A DNA stretch of 8,263 nt from Coriobacteriia bacterium (GCA_030653635.1 JAURYZ010000228.1:1-8263); one strand, 5' to 3'; positions 1 through 6,324 are shown, counted from the first letter of the stretch. Translations and numbers: made by a program. The notes: a model not told the origin generated them from the sequence alone.

Positions 1-263
1 AGCACGGGAACGAGCAGGGCCGCGAGCACCCCGCCGATGGAGGCGTTCACCACGCCGGGCGTGCTAGCCAGCACAGCCGCAACCAGTAAGGCGGCTTGCG
101 GGACGCCCCAAGCGGCTCGCACCGCGGGTGTGCCCTGAAACGCCCGATGCCGGCTGCGTGCCAAGTCGACCAGCACGAACACGGCGAGCCCAACGACCAA
201 AGCGGTGAGCCCCAAAAACATCCAGTAGACCGGACCTGCGAGCGAGAGCGTGTTGCCGTGCAC
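1..263 (-). CDS. Membrane protein of unknown function, start of gene only (C-terminus beyond window)
   Basis: This frame opens with GTG at 261-263, sharing one base with the purQ stop codon (263-265), and stays open to the window edge (87 residues seen). A GGAGG Shine-Dalgarno match at 274-278 lies 10 bases upstream, which supports the GTG start; the first internal ATG is codon 15 and has no better site. The visible protein has one clear hydrophobic helix at about residues 10-33 (PVYWMFLGLTALVVGLAVFV), a short basic loop (ARSRHR, about 35-40), then a second hydrophobic stretch from about residue 53 to the edge. The basic loop suggests that it faces the cytoplasm. I do not recognise the family. 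Translational coupling to purQ suggests co-expression with the purine genes, but nothing in the sequence indicates a purine role. A transporter fragment or a general membrane protein are both possible. Confidence 0.72.
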   Translation of the reverse strand, partial: MHGNTLSLAGPVYWMFLGLTALVVGLAVFVLVDLARSRHRAFQGTPAVRAAWGVPQAALLVAAVLASTPGVVNASIGGVLAALLVPV

Positions 264-958
264 TACCCCGCCACCTCCGCTACCCTGCGGGCGATAGCGG
301 TGAAGAAGTGCTGGCCGTCGGTGCGGCCGCTCACGGGATCGACCACGCGCTCGGGGTGCGGCATGAGACCGAACACGTTGCCGCGCTCGTTGCAGATGCC
401 CGCTATCGAGTCGAGAGCTCCGTTGGGAGCCGAATCGGGTGTGACCGATCCATCCTCCTCGGCATAGCGCAGCACGATCTGGCCGTTGTCCTGAAGGCGC
501 ACAAGGGTCTCGGGATCGCACACGAAGTTGCCCTCGTTGTGGTTGATCGGCACGTGGACGATGTCCCCGGGCATCAGATCGAGCCACTCGCAGCAGCTGT
601 CCTCGACACGCAAGGGAACCTCCCGGCAGATGAACTTGAGGCCGGAGTTGCGCAGCATCGCGCCAGGCAGCAGGTGTGCCTCGGTAAGTATCTGGAAGCC
701 ATTGCAGATGCCGATGACAGGCCCGCCGCGCTCGGCGAAACGCACGACCTCGCCCATCACGGGGCTGAATCGCGCGACTGCGCCTGTGCGGATGTAATCG
801 CCGTACGAGAACCCGCCAGGCAAGACGAGCGCGTCAAAGCCGGACAGGTCCGTGTCGCCGTGCCACACGTAGTCGGCCTCGAAACCGAGGTGCCGCACCG
901 CGTGAACCGCGTCTTGCTCGCAGTTTGAGCCAGGGAAAATGACGACGCCGAAGCGCAT
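263..958 (-). CDS. purQ: Phosphoribosylformylglycinamidine synthase, glutaminase subunit PurQ
   Basis: PurQ hydrolyses glutamine and passes ammonia to PurL, which converts FGAR to FGAM in the fourth step of de novo purine synthesis; PurS bridges the two. The 231-residue length fits stand-alone PurQ. The class I glutamine amidotransferase triad is visible: nucleophile Cys85 in GICNGFQIL, and His201 and Glu203 in GLMPHPERVVDP. The N-terminus (MRFGVVIFPGSNCEQD) and the LPGGFSYGDYIRTGA segment (45-60) are typical of the family. ATG at 956-958 is chosen because GAGGAGG (966-972) lies 7 bases upstream and the protein then begins as PurQ does; the longer frame upstream runs into purS. It starts 2 bases after the purS stop, and its stop overlaps the next gene by one base, so it is part of an operon. 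Confidence 0.97.
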   Translation of the reverse strand: MRFGVVIFPGSNCEQDAVHAVRHLGFEADYVWHGDTDLSGFDALVLPGGFSYGDYIRTGAVARFSPVMGEVVRFAERGGPVIGICNGFQILTEAHLLPGAMLRNSGLKFICREVPLRVEDSCCEWLDLMPGDIVHVPINHNEGNFVCDPETLVRLQDNGQIVLRYAEEDGSVTPDSAPNGALDSIAGICNERGNVFGLMPHPERVVDPVSGRTDGQHFFTAIARRVAEVAG

Positions 959-960
959 GC

Positions 961-1197
961 TTACGCCTCCTCGACGGTCTCGATACGAAAGTCCTCGATG
1001 ACGGGGTTGGCGAGCAGCTTTTCGCACATCTCGCGCACGGTGGCCTCGGACATGTCGCCGGTCATCTGGATGTACTTGCCGATCTTCACGTCCTCGATGC
1101 CCGCGTAACCCAGATTGTCCAGCGCGCGCTTGGCGGTGGCGCCGGGCGGGTCAAAGATGCCCTTCTTGTACGTCACATATATCTCGTAGCGCGCCAT
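961..1197 (-). CDS. purS: Phosphoribosylformylglycinamidine synthase subunit PurS
   Basis: PurS is the small subunit that links PurQ to PurL in the three-part FGAM synthase of Gram-positive bacteria and archaea. The 78 residues match the usual length of about 80. Diagnostic stretches are the N-terminal strand (YEIYVTYKKGIFDPPGATA, residues 4-22), the RALDNLGY helix (about 24-31), and IEDVKIGKYIQM (about 34-45), followed by a helix with MCEKLLANPVIEDF and a final strand. It begins 2 bases after the stop of the membrane protein at 1200-1703 and ends 2 bases before purQ, consistent with one transcript. The Shine-Dalgarno sequence is weak (GGAAGG about 10 bases upstream of ATG), and expression may depend partly on coupling to the gene upstream. 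Confidence 0.96.
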   Translation of the reverse strand: MARYEIYVTYKKGIFDPPGATAKRALDNLGYAGIEDVKIGKYIQMTGDMSEATVREMCEKLLANPVIEDFRIETVEEA

Positions 1198-1199
1198 AC

Positions 1200-1703
1200 T
1201 CAGTCGGCCTTCCCTTCGTCCGGCGTACCGTTCTCGCCCTCAGCGACACCCTCCTCGGCCGAGGATTCCGAGTCATCCGATTCCGCCATGACAGGTGTCT
1301 CGACAGCCTTCTTCTTGCCGCCGTCCAACCCTTCCATGTACTCACGACGCATACGCCTGATCTTGGTCAGATCGATAAAGAACGCGCTGAACAGGCAGGA
1401 ATATGCGAACGCCAGCGACAGCGTGTTCACAGTCTTTTGATCGCGCAGGCCATAGGCAGCAAGCGAGAAGATGATCGCGGCGATGAGCAGGCCGAGCCAT
1501 ATCTTGCGCCAACGCCTGAACTCGGGGGTGTCAGGATCCATGACCCTGAGGGACCTCTTCTTCGTGCCGCTCTTACTTGCCGAGGAGTAGCTCTTGACCT
1601 CGCCTGCCGCACGCTTGGGCTTGGCGCTCGCCGCGCTTCGCCGGGTGCTGCCAACCTGTGCGTCCTTGCGGTAACGAGGGTTCTGCGCGCTTCGACGTGC
1701 CAT
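1200..1703 (-). CDS. Two-helix membrane protein with basic N-tail and acidic C-tail, unknown function
   Basis: This 167-residue protein lies between purC (3 bases upstream) and purS (2 bases downstream), so it is almost certainly co-transcribed with them. Residues 1-66 are strongly basic and rich in Ser, Ala, Arg and Lys, probably disordered. Two hydrophobic helices follow at about 68-86 (WLGLLIAAIIFSLAAYGL) and 92-111, joined by a very short turn (RDQKT). After a basic stretch (KIRRMRREY, about 114-122), the end (about 140-167) is acidic and low in complexity, rich in Glu, Asp, Ser and Gly. The positive-inside rule predicts that both tails are cytoplasmic with a hairpin in the membrane. No enzyme motif is visible and I do not recognise the family. 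The ATG at 1701-1703 has only a weak purine-rich site upstream (AAGGGG). The frame is credible from its tight packing and the coherent membrane pattern. Confidence 0.85.
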   Translation of the reverse strand: MARRSAQNPRYRKDAQVGSTRRSAASAKPKRAAGEVKSYSSASKSGTKKRSLRVMDPDTPEFRRWRKIWLGLLIAAIIFSLAAYGLRDQKTVNTLSLAFAYSCLFSAFFIDLTKIRRMRREYMEGLDGGKKKAVETPVMAESDDSESSAEEGVAEGENGTPDEGKAD

Positions 1704-1706
1704 GTA

Positions 1707-2597
1707 CTATGCATCCCCTTCCGGGATAAACGTCCGGCCTGTAATGAGCTCATAGGCCTGGATGTAGCGATCCGAGGTCCCCTGTACGATCTCGTCAGGC
1801 AAAGCAGGAGGGGGCGGGGTCGTATCCCAACCGCTATTCTGCAGCCAATCGCGTACGTACTGCTTGTCGAAGCTCCCCTGACCGCGACCGGCCGCGTACT
1901 CGTCTGCCGGCCAAAAACGCGAGGAGTCGGGCGTGAGCACCTCGTCGATCAAGGTCACCACGCCACCGATGAGGCCGAACTCGAACTTGGTATCCGCGAT
2001 GATGATCCCGCGTGAAGCCGCATGCACACGCGCCGTGCTGTAGACGGACAGCGACTTGGCGCGCAGCTCCTCGGCATGCTCAAGGCCGATGATCTCGACC
2101 ATGCCCTCGAAGCTGATGTTCTCGTCGTGCAGGCCAATTTCGGCCTTGGTGCTCGGGGTGAAGATCGGCTCGGGCAGCATGCTCGACTCCTGCAGGCCCG
2201 TTGGCAACTCGATGCCGCAAACGGTCCCCGAGCGCTGATACTCGTTCCAGCCGCTGCCGGCCAGATAGCCGCGCACGATGCACTCGACGGGAAAGACCTT
2301 GGCCTTTCGCACGAGCATAAAACGTCCACGCAGGTAATCTGCGTGGGGTTTGAACTGCTCGGGCAGGTCCGCCACGTCGGTGGAGAGCCAGTGGTTCTCC
2401 ACGATGTCGCCCAGGAGCTCGAACCAGAACATCGAGAGCCGGGTGAGTACCTGGCCTTTATATGGAATCGTGTCTGGAAGCACGATATCGAACGCGCTGA
2501 TGCGATCCGAGGCCACGAGCAAGAGTGCGTCACCTAGGTCATACAGGTCGCGCACCTTGCCTTGGGAATCGGGACGGAGGCCCTGCGGCTGCGTCAT
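1707..2597 (-). CDS. purC: Phosphoribosylaminoimidazole-succinocarboxamide synthase (SAICAR synthetase) PurC
   Basis: PurC joins CAIR and aspartate using ATP to give SAICAR in de novo purine synthesis. The 296-residue form is the longer, yeast Ade1-like type rather than the roughly 240-residue type common in other bacteria. Visible family stretches are GKVRDLYD (13-20, nucleotide-binding loop), [14 protein letters not shown] (29-42), [15 protein letters not shown] (46-60), [18 protein letters not shown] (104-121), [19 protein letters not shown] (146-164), [11 protein letters not shown] (198-208), [15 protein letters not shown] (216-230) and [11 protein letters not shown] (242-252). ATG at 2595-2597 is preferred over an in-frame ATG at 2702: it has AAAGGAG (2606-2612) 8 bases upstream, and the extra 35 residues have no PurC character. 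It is the first purine gene in the window and probably heads the operon. Confidence 0.97.
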   Translation of the reverse strand: MTQPQGLRPDSQGKVRDLYDLGDALLLVASDRISAFDIVLPDTIPYKGQVLTRLSMFWFELLGDIVENHWLSTDVADLPEQFKPHADYLRGRFMLVRKAKVFPVECIVRGYLAGSGWNEYQRSGTVCGIELPTGLQESSMLPEPIFTPSTKAEIGLHDENISFEGMVEIIGLEHAEELRAKSLSVYSTARVHAASRGIIIADTKFEFGLIGGVVTLIDEVLTPDSSRFWPADEYAAGRGQGSFDKQYVRDWLQNSGWDTTPPPPALPDEIVQGTSDRYIQAYELITGRTFIPEGDA

Positions 2598-2727
2598 AGC
2601 AGTCGCTCCTTTCGGGACTTGCCTTGACGGCGGGCCGTGCCGCTGCCCAAAGGGCGACGACCTGCTACAAGGGCGGCGGGATACGCGGCCATTGTAGGTC
2701 ATAGCGAGCCTCTGTTACTAGGCGAGT
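2598..2727 (-). other. Intergenic region between surface protease and purC, likely purC leader/promoter
   Basis: This 130-base gap should hold the end signal of the protease gene and the purine-operon promoter, but neither is clear. What is visible: a strong Shine-Dalgarno site for purC (AAAGGAG, 2606-2612); a short inverted repeat GCCC-AAA-GGGC at 2645-2655; a -10-like hexamer TACAAT read on the minus strand (plus-strand ATTGTA, 2691-2696) without a convincing -35 partner; and a 4-base-pair stem (GCCT/AGGC) around 2711-2726 just after the protease stop, too weak to call a terminator and lacking a T-run. I see no purine riboswitch core and no PurR-box-like dyad. Confidence 0.35.
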
Positions 2728-5700
2728 CTACGGCGTCAGGAGCGCGCTCACGCCATCGCGAACCGTCTGGTCTACCGCAGCAAGCCCGCCGAGGAATCTG
2801 ACTTGCGAGATCATGGCGACGTTTCGCGCAAGCGCAGATGCCGTTTGCGCCGGCAGCGTCGCGCTTTCAGTCAGAAGGAGCACCGATCCACCGGTACCCT
2901 GCACGACGCCGCCCGCAAGCGCGTCGTAGGGAGAACGGCCTGTGGCGATTGCGGGTGAAGCATAAGAGAGCCCTGCATGTGCGACGGACCAATCCGCGAC
3001 CTTCACGGCGGTGTCGAAGCGGTCCGTGCCGCCGATACGCGTGACACCAGAAGTGCCGAACACCCCCCAAAGATCCGACCAAGCTCCGAATGACACGGCC
3101 GAGGTTCCGCCAAGGATTACGGCGCGCCGCCCGTGTAGGGCAGCAAAGTCCAAAGTCGCTGCCGGGACACCCGAGTCAGAGGGAACGAGCAGAGTGGGCC
3201 ATCCATTTGCTGCAGCGGCCGGGGAAGCGGCGAGTGCATCGGCGAAGTTCTGCCCGGTGGCCACGAAAAGCGTGCCGTCGTAGGCAGGGCCAACCGCTGT
3301 GATGGTCTCGGCAGCGACCTTGCGGGCCGTGTCGTAGCGGTCCGTGCCGGCAATCCTGCGCACGCTTAGCCCAGCGTCAGACAAAAATCCTGCGACACTA
3401 TAGTCGACCGCTCCGGTGCCCCCGATGATAATCGCCTTGGTTGCTCCGAGTCGCTGAATCTCGGTGGTCACCGCAGATGGGACAAGTGACTTCTCCACCA
3501 GAAGGATCGGCGAGCCAAGCGCGCCCGCAAGTGATGAGGCGCCCAAAGCGTCCGGCCAGTTGCGTCCGGTGGCTATCAGGACCGTGTCCGCCGAAGCGAA
3601 TCCGAGTTTGGAGCTCGCAACCGCAGTTGCGAAGCGGTCGGGCCCATCGACCGAAAGGATGCTGACCGAATCGTCCTCCACGATCGAAAAGACGACCTGC
3701 TTGGCGGTCTCGTCGTTGCCTGCATTGTCACGCGAGCGGTAGCTCAGCGTGTGAATTCCCATGTCGGTCACATCGAATGCTCCAGTGAAGGCGAGCTCGG
3801 GGCCGCCGTCCAGCGTGTACGTGGTGCTGGCAACCAGCGACGAAGCATCCGTGGCGAACAGACTCACGTTGGCCGTGAACTCGTACTTCTGGGGCTCGAT
3901 CGAAGTTGTAGTGACAGGCGGCGTCGTATCCACCCGGATCATGCGATGTGAGACAGGACCCCAGTTGCCTGCGTTGTCACACACCCGCACATGGAAGTAC
4001 CGCGTGCCATCGCCCAGCGACGAGTACGTAAACGAGCTCCAGGTGGAGTCCTGCACGGTGTCGGGCGTGGTCGAGGCATTCGTGTCCAGCACATATGAGT
4101 AGCCAGAAACCCCGCTTCCGGCGTCCGAACTCGACCAGTTGATGGTGGCGGTGTTGTTCGAGTACCACGTCGCCTCGCTTACATGCGACGGCGAAGCGAG
4201 GTCGAGCACGGGCGGACCCGTGGTGTCCAAAATGATGCTGTCGCTCAAGGAGGCTATCGTCGCCGAGGCGGCGTCTCGATACTCGACCGTCACCGTCTTT
4301 AAGCCGTCTCCGGCCGGCAGCACGATACCGTACGAACTCGCATAGTTCACCCACGAGCCAAAGCCCAAGCCCGTGTTGATGCGCATGGTGGATGCGCCGC
4401 TCACCGACGAGGCGACCGTCACCGAGGGGGAGTTCGTGAAGACCGCCCCGGCGTTCAGGGACATCGTATTGGCGAGCATGCCAATCCTGGCAGTCATGCT
4501 CGCGCTGTTATCGCTGACGCTGTCCATCACGACAAGCGAAGCGGCCCCCGAGGACCTGTTGGAGTTCGGCACGCTCGACGCGCGGAATGCGCGGTTGTTC
4601 GTCGTGCCGGGATACGGATCGGCCGCTGTTCCACGATCCGTCTTGCTGTCCATGCTTTGAGTCCCTGCGGCTTCCTCCAGGTCAACAAGCTTGTGGGCCT
4701 CGTTGTCGTTTTGGTCGTTGTACCCGATCATCGCCTCATCGACATGCCACACAAGGATTCCACTCCCGGGAATGCCCGAGTCGGTACCCGTTTGTTGGCG
4801 GTTCTCGAACAACCAGTACTCCGATCCGCTCGTAGCGCCGTTCGGGTACATCTTCCAAGCACTCGCGGCACGTGAGGTGCCTACCGCCGGCAAGCTTCGC
4901 GATACAGCCGCACCAGTCGCGGTCTGTGGCTGCAGCCAACCCAGCCTCGCCGAGGACCATGCGTCCATCCGCGCGGGGCTGTCGCCTAGTCGCAGAGGCC
5001 CGTTCCAGCTCCCGGAAGCCATGAGACTCCACTCGCCAATACCTGAGCTGGTGCCGTCGCGGTCATAGAGGTCCGGCAGTCCCAGAGTGTGTCCAAGCTC
5101 ATGTGCGTAGACACCCGGCCTCATGTCTCCGGGAGTCGCCCAGTACTCGGGTTCTGTCGAGTATTGCCACACATACACGCCGTCACACAGGATCGGGGTG
5201 CGAGTCGCCCATGCGTGCGACCATATGTGATTGGCGATCGGGCCGTTATACTCGGCGCCTTCGCCGGCGTGGATGACCATCACGTTGTCGACGTAGCCAT
5301 CGCCATCGTTGTCGTACTGGCTGAAATCGACGCGCGAGTTCACAAGACCGATGGCATCTTCGACCATCTTCTGCGAGTTGTTCGGATAGGTGCCGCGTCC
5401 GTATTCCGTGCCCGCGTAGTACGCGAGCGACTGCGGCAAACGGGTCCACTCGAGGCTCGATGGTTCATTGCCATCGACGGTCACGATGTCGATGAGCCCC
5501 CGGGTCGAGGGGGTGCCATAGCTCACTTCGCGGTAGTATCCGCGCAGACTCGCTGGGCCGAAAAGGTCCGCGAACAGCATGTCGTCAAAGAACGTGCTCG
5601 CCACCTGATAAGGATGATCCGAGAAATCGACGAGTATCGCCAACGTGCGCAGTGGGCCTGTGGTGGTGGCCTGAGGCGTCACCATGAGCCTCGGGACGCC

Positions 5701-5919
5701 AGTTTTGTCCGGCAGCACCCTGAGCTGTTTGTCGGCTACCGAGTCGACTCCGAGCGCCTGGGCGTTGGACTCGAGTTCCGTCAGGCGTGCGGCAAGTGCG
5801 GGGTCCTCGGCAGCGGCCTTTGACAGGAGCGGGCCCGGGGAATTGGCGAATGCAACCACGGGCGTCACGGCGAGCGCGACGAGTGCGGCGGCAACCATGA
5901 CCGCAAGCTTGAACTTCAC
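2728..5919 (-). CDS. Secreted cell-wall-anchored M6-family metalloprotease with three C-terminal CWB2 repeats
   Basis: This is a surface zinc protease of the immune inhibitor A type, 1063 residues from the chosen start. In order: a signal peptide with a hydrophobic core and an AFA cleavage site near residue 25; a propeptide to about 85; an M6 catalytic domain at about 86-478; three beta-sandwich-like domains (about 483-568, 568-665 and 666-746) marked by repeated ILDTTGPP/VDTTPP and DNAGN motifs; and three CWB2 repeats (about 752-1060). The zinc site HELGHTLGLPD gives His273, Glu274, His277 and probably Asp283, with a Met-turn at WSLMASGSW (Met300). A calcium-loop-like DNDGDGYVD lies at 203-211. 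No key residue is missing, so it should be active. GTG at 5917-5919 (MKFKLAVMV) is preferred because GGAG (5925-5928) lies 5 bases upstream; a GTG at 5925 adds two residues but overlaps that site. It probably acts outside the cell on proteins or peptides; the substrate cannot be told. Confidence 0.95.
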   Translation of the reverse strand: MKFKLAVMVAAALVALAVTPVVAFANSPGPLLSKAAAEDPALAARLTELESNAQALGVDSVADKQLRVLPDKTGVPRLMVTPQATTTGPLRTLAILVDFSDHPYQVASTFFDDMLFADLFGPASLRGYYREVSYGTPSTRGLIDIVTVDGNEPSSLEWTRLPQSLAYYAGTEYGRGTYPNNSQKMVEDAIGLVNSRVDFSQYDNDGDGYVDNVMVIHAGEGAEYNGPIANHIWSHAWATRTPILCDGVYVWQYSTEPEYWATPGDMRPGVYAHELGHTLGLPDLYDRDGTSSGIGEWSLMASGSWNGPLRLGDSPARMDAWSSARLGWLQPQTATGAAVSRSLPAVGTSRAASAWKMYPNGATSGSEYWLFENRQQTGTDSGIPGSGILVWHVDEAMIGYNDQNDNEAHKLVDLEEAAGTQSMDSKTDRGTAADPYPGTTNNRAFRASSVPNSNRSSGAASLVVMDSVSDNSASMTARIGMLANTMSLNAGAVFTNSPSVTVASSVSGASTMRINTGLGFGSWVNYASSYGIVLPAGDGLKTVTVEYRDAASATIASLSDSIILDTTGPPVLDLASPSHVSEATWYSNNTATINWSSSDAGSGVSGYSYVLDTNASTTPDTVQDSTWSSFTYSSLGDGTRYFHVRVCDNAGNWGPVSHRMIRVDTTPPVTTTSIEPQKYEFTANVSLFATDASSLVASTTYTLDGGPELAFTGAFDVTDMGIHTLSYRSRDNAGNDETAKQVVFSIVEDDSVSILSVDGPDRFATAVASSKLGFASADTVLIATGRNWPDALGASSLAGALGSPILLVEKSLVPSAVTTEIQRLGATKAIIIGGTGAVDYSVAGFLSDAGLSVRRIAGTDRYDTARKVAAETITAVGPAYDGTLFVATGQNFADALAASPAAAANGWPTLLVPSDSGVPAATLDFAALHGRRAVILGGTSAVSFGAWSDLWGVFGTSGVTRIGGTDRFDTAVKVADWSVAHAGLSYASPAIATGRSPYDALAGGVVQGTGGSVLLLTESATLPAQTASALARNVAMISQVRFLGGLAAVDQTVRDGVSALLTP
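2740..3666 (-). repeat. Three tandem CWB2 cell-wall-binding repeats (coding)
   Basis: The last third of the protease is three copies of a module of about 100 residues that begins with a (G)xDRFxTA motif: GPDRFATAV (about residue 759), GTDRYDTARKVA (858) and GTDRFDTAVKVA (965). Each continues with a (V/A)xIATG-type strand, a DALA/DALG helix, and a hydrophobic ILL-like triplet (about 805-807 ILL, 909-911 TLL, 1013-1015 VLL). The ILL motif is known to matter for CWB2 binding to anionic wall polymers in Clostridioides difficile, where three modules is the usual number. At the DNA level, 21 bases at 3011-3031 and 3329-3349 differ by one base, reflecting the shared GTDR(F/Y)DT motif. The repeats probably attach the protease non-covalently to the cell wall. 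Confidence 0.88.
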
Positions 5920-5924
5920 GAACA

Positions 5925-5928
5925 CTCC
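5925..5928 (-). promoter_or_regulatory. Ribosome binding site deciding the protease start codon
   Basis: Read on the minus strand this is GGAG, 5 bases before GTG at 5917-5919. The alternative GTG at 5923-5925 overlaps the site and has no other Shine-Dalgarno match, so the downstream GTG is the likelier start. The site lies directly beside the tandem repeat and could pair with it. Confidence 0.6.
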
Positions 5929-5934
5929 AAACGC

Positions 5935-5980
5935 GACTCATAGGGGAGTTTGGTCGAGACTCATAGGGGAGTTTGGTCGA
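5935..5980. repeat. Perfect tandem duplication of a 23-base unit upstream of the protease gene
   Basis: Positions 5935-5957 and 5958-5980 are identical with no spacer; on the plus strand each begins GACTCATAGGGGAG and ends TTTGGTCGA. The block ends 16 bases upstream of the GTG start at 5919, so it is either in the 5' untranslated leader or in the core promoter. On the minus strand each copy contains TATGAG, a poor -10-like hexamer, with no -35 match at the right distance. A 23-base period is close to two helical turns, so a regulator could bind both copies on the same DNA face. A recent slippage duplication with no function is the plain alternative. Confidence 0.85.
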
Positions 5981-5997
5981 CAGTCTCTGTATCGACC
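5975..5997. repeat. Inverted repeat (hairpin or operator-like dyad) abutting the tandem repeat
   Basis: GGTCGA (5975-5980) is the reverse complement of TCGACC (5992-5997). Inside, CAG (5981-5983) can pair with CTG (5987-5989) around a TCT loop, leaving a two-base TA bulge. The left arm is the end of the second 23-base repeat copy. No T-run follows on either strand, so a rho-independent terminator is unlikely; an operator or leader hairpin is possible. Confidence 0.45.
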
Positions 5998-6009
5998 TTC
6001 ACCGTCGCA

Positions 6010-6049
6010 TCCGTTAGGGCTCAACGGACGTACGGTGACCCGTATCACC
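6010..6049. repeat. Two short inverted repeats downstream of the small membrane protein
   Basis: TCCGTT (6010-6015) pairs with AACGGA (6023-6028) across a 7-base loop, and GGTGA (6034-6038) pairs with TCACC (6045-6049) across a 6-base loop. They lie 19-58 bases after the stop of the 69-residue gene in the direction of transcription and could slow polymerase or protect an mRNA end, but neither has a T-run, so I do not call a terminator. Short dyads of this size can also arise by chance in GC-rich DNA. Confidence 0.35.
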
Positions 6050-6067
6050 AGCCTCGAGAAATCCGCG

Positions 6068-6277
6068 CTATGCAACAAAGAACAACAGCGCGAGCGAACC
6101 GTGTACCAACGCGAAAGCCATGAGGGCCAAAGCTGCCCATTTGTGCACCTTGAGATGAGCCTTGCCCTTGAAGTGGATGACCCGAAGGCCCACAAGCACC
6201 TGGAACGCCAGCAAGGTAAATAGGACGATCCCCCCCGCGACGATGTTGGCGAGTTGGATCTCTTGTCCAAAGATCAT
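6068..6277 (-). CDS. Small two-helix membrane protein with cytochrome b-like histidine pair
   Basis: This is a 69-residue protein with two hydrophobic helices, about 11-31 (NIVAGGIVLFTLLAFQVLVGL) less its ends, and about 46-68. The loop between them is basic and rich in His (VIHFKGKAHLKVHK, 33-46). His45 and His59 lie 14 residues apart at opposite ends of the second helix, the spacing of heme b ligands in cytochrome b, b561 and ferric-reductase-type helices. The segment HKWAALALMAFALVHG reads like one such helix. One helix alone cannot ligate a heme on both sides, so a dimer or partner would be needed. ATG at 6275-6277 has a purine-rich site (GGAGAGGGG) at a suitable distance. The heme role is inference; I do not recognise a named family. 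It lies between the histidine kinase and the protease on the same strand. Confidence 0.82.
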   Translation of the reverse strand: MIFGQEIQLANIVAGGIVLFTLLAFQVLVGLRVIHFKGKAHLKVHKWAALALMAFALVHGSLALLFFVA

Positions 6278-6302
6278 GAAAGCCCCTCTCCGATGCGAGT
6301 GC

Positions 6303-6324
6303 GACGTACGTCACGGTAATCATA
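6303..6324 (-). promoter_or_regulatory. Possible promoter and palindromic operator before the small membrane protein
   Basis: In the 97-base gap after the histidine kinase, the minus strand has TATGAT (6319-6324), five of six bases of the -10 consensus, but no recognisable -35. Just downstream, 6303-6312 is the perfect 10-base palindrome GACGTACGTC, which would cover the transcription start region. The location suits a repressor site. Both elements are short, and support is positional only. Confidence 0.3.

Noticed and set aside
308..928. Long plus-strand frame of 206 residues
   Set aside because: It is antisense to purQ, whose family motifs are certain; its composition fits a GC-rich shadow frame with no domain features.
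1427..1753. Minus-strand frame of 108 residues overlapping purC and the membrane protein
   Set aside because: It is an alternative frame over the coherent two-helix protein at 1200-1703 and has an Arg/Ser/Pro-rich shadow composition.
2598..2702. N-terminal extension of purC to an ATG at 2702
   Set aside because: The added 35 residues have no PurC similarity, and the strong AAAGGAG site fits the ATG at 2597.
2598..2727. Purine riboswitch or PurR box before purC
   Set aside because: No three-way-junction core sequence or PurR-box dyad could be seen on either strand.
3011..3349. Near-identical 21-base repeats at 3011-3031 and 3329-3349 as a possible mobile or recombination element
   Set aside because: They encode the shared GTDR(F/Y)DT motif of adjacent CWB2 modules and are explained by domain duplication.
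5089..5823. Long plus-strand frame of 244 residues
   Set aside because: It is antisense to the M6 catalytic domain with its clear zinc site; no ribosome-binding site or protein-family features.
5975..6049. Rho-independent terminator for the small membrane gene
   Set aside because: The stems are short and no run of T follows any of them in the direction of transcription.
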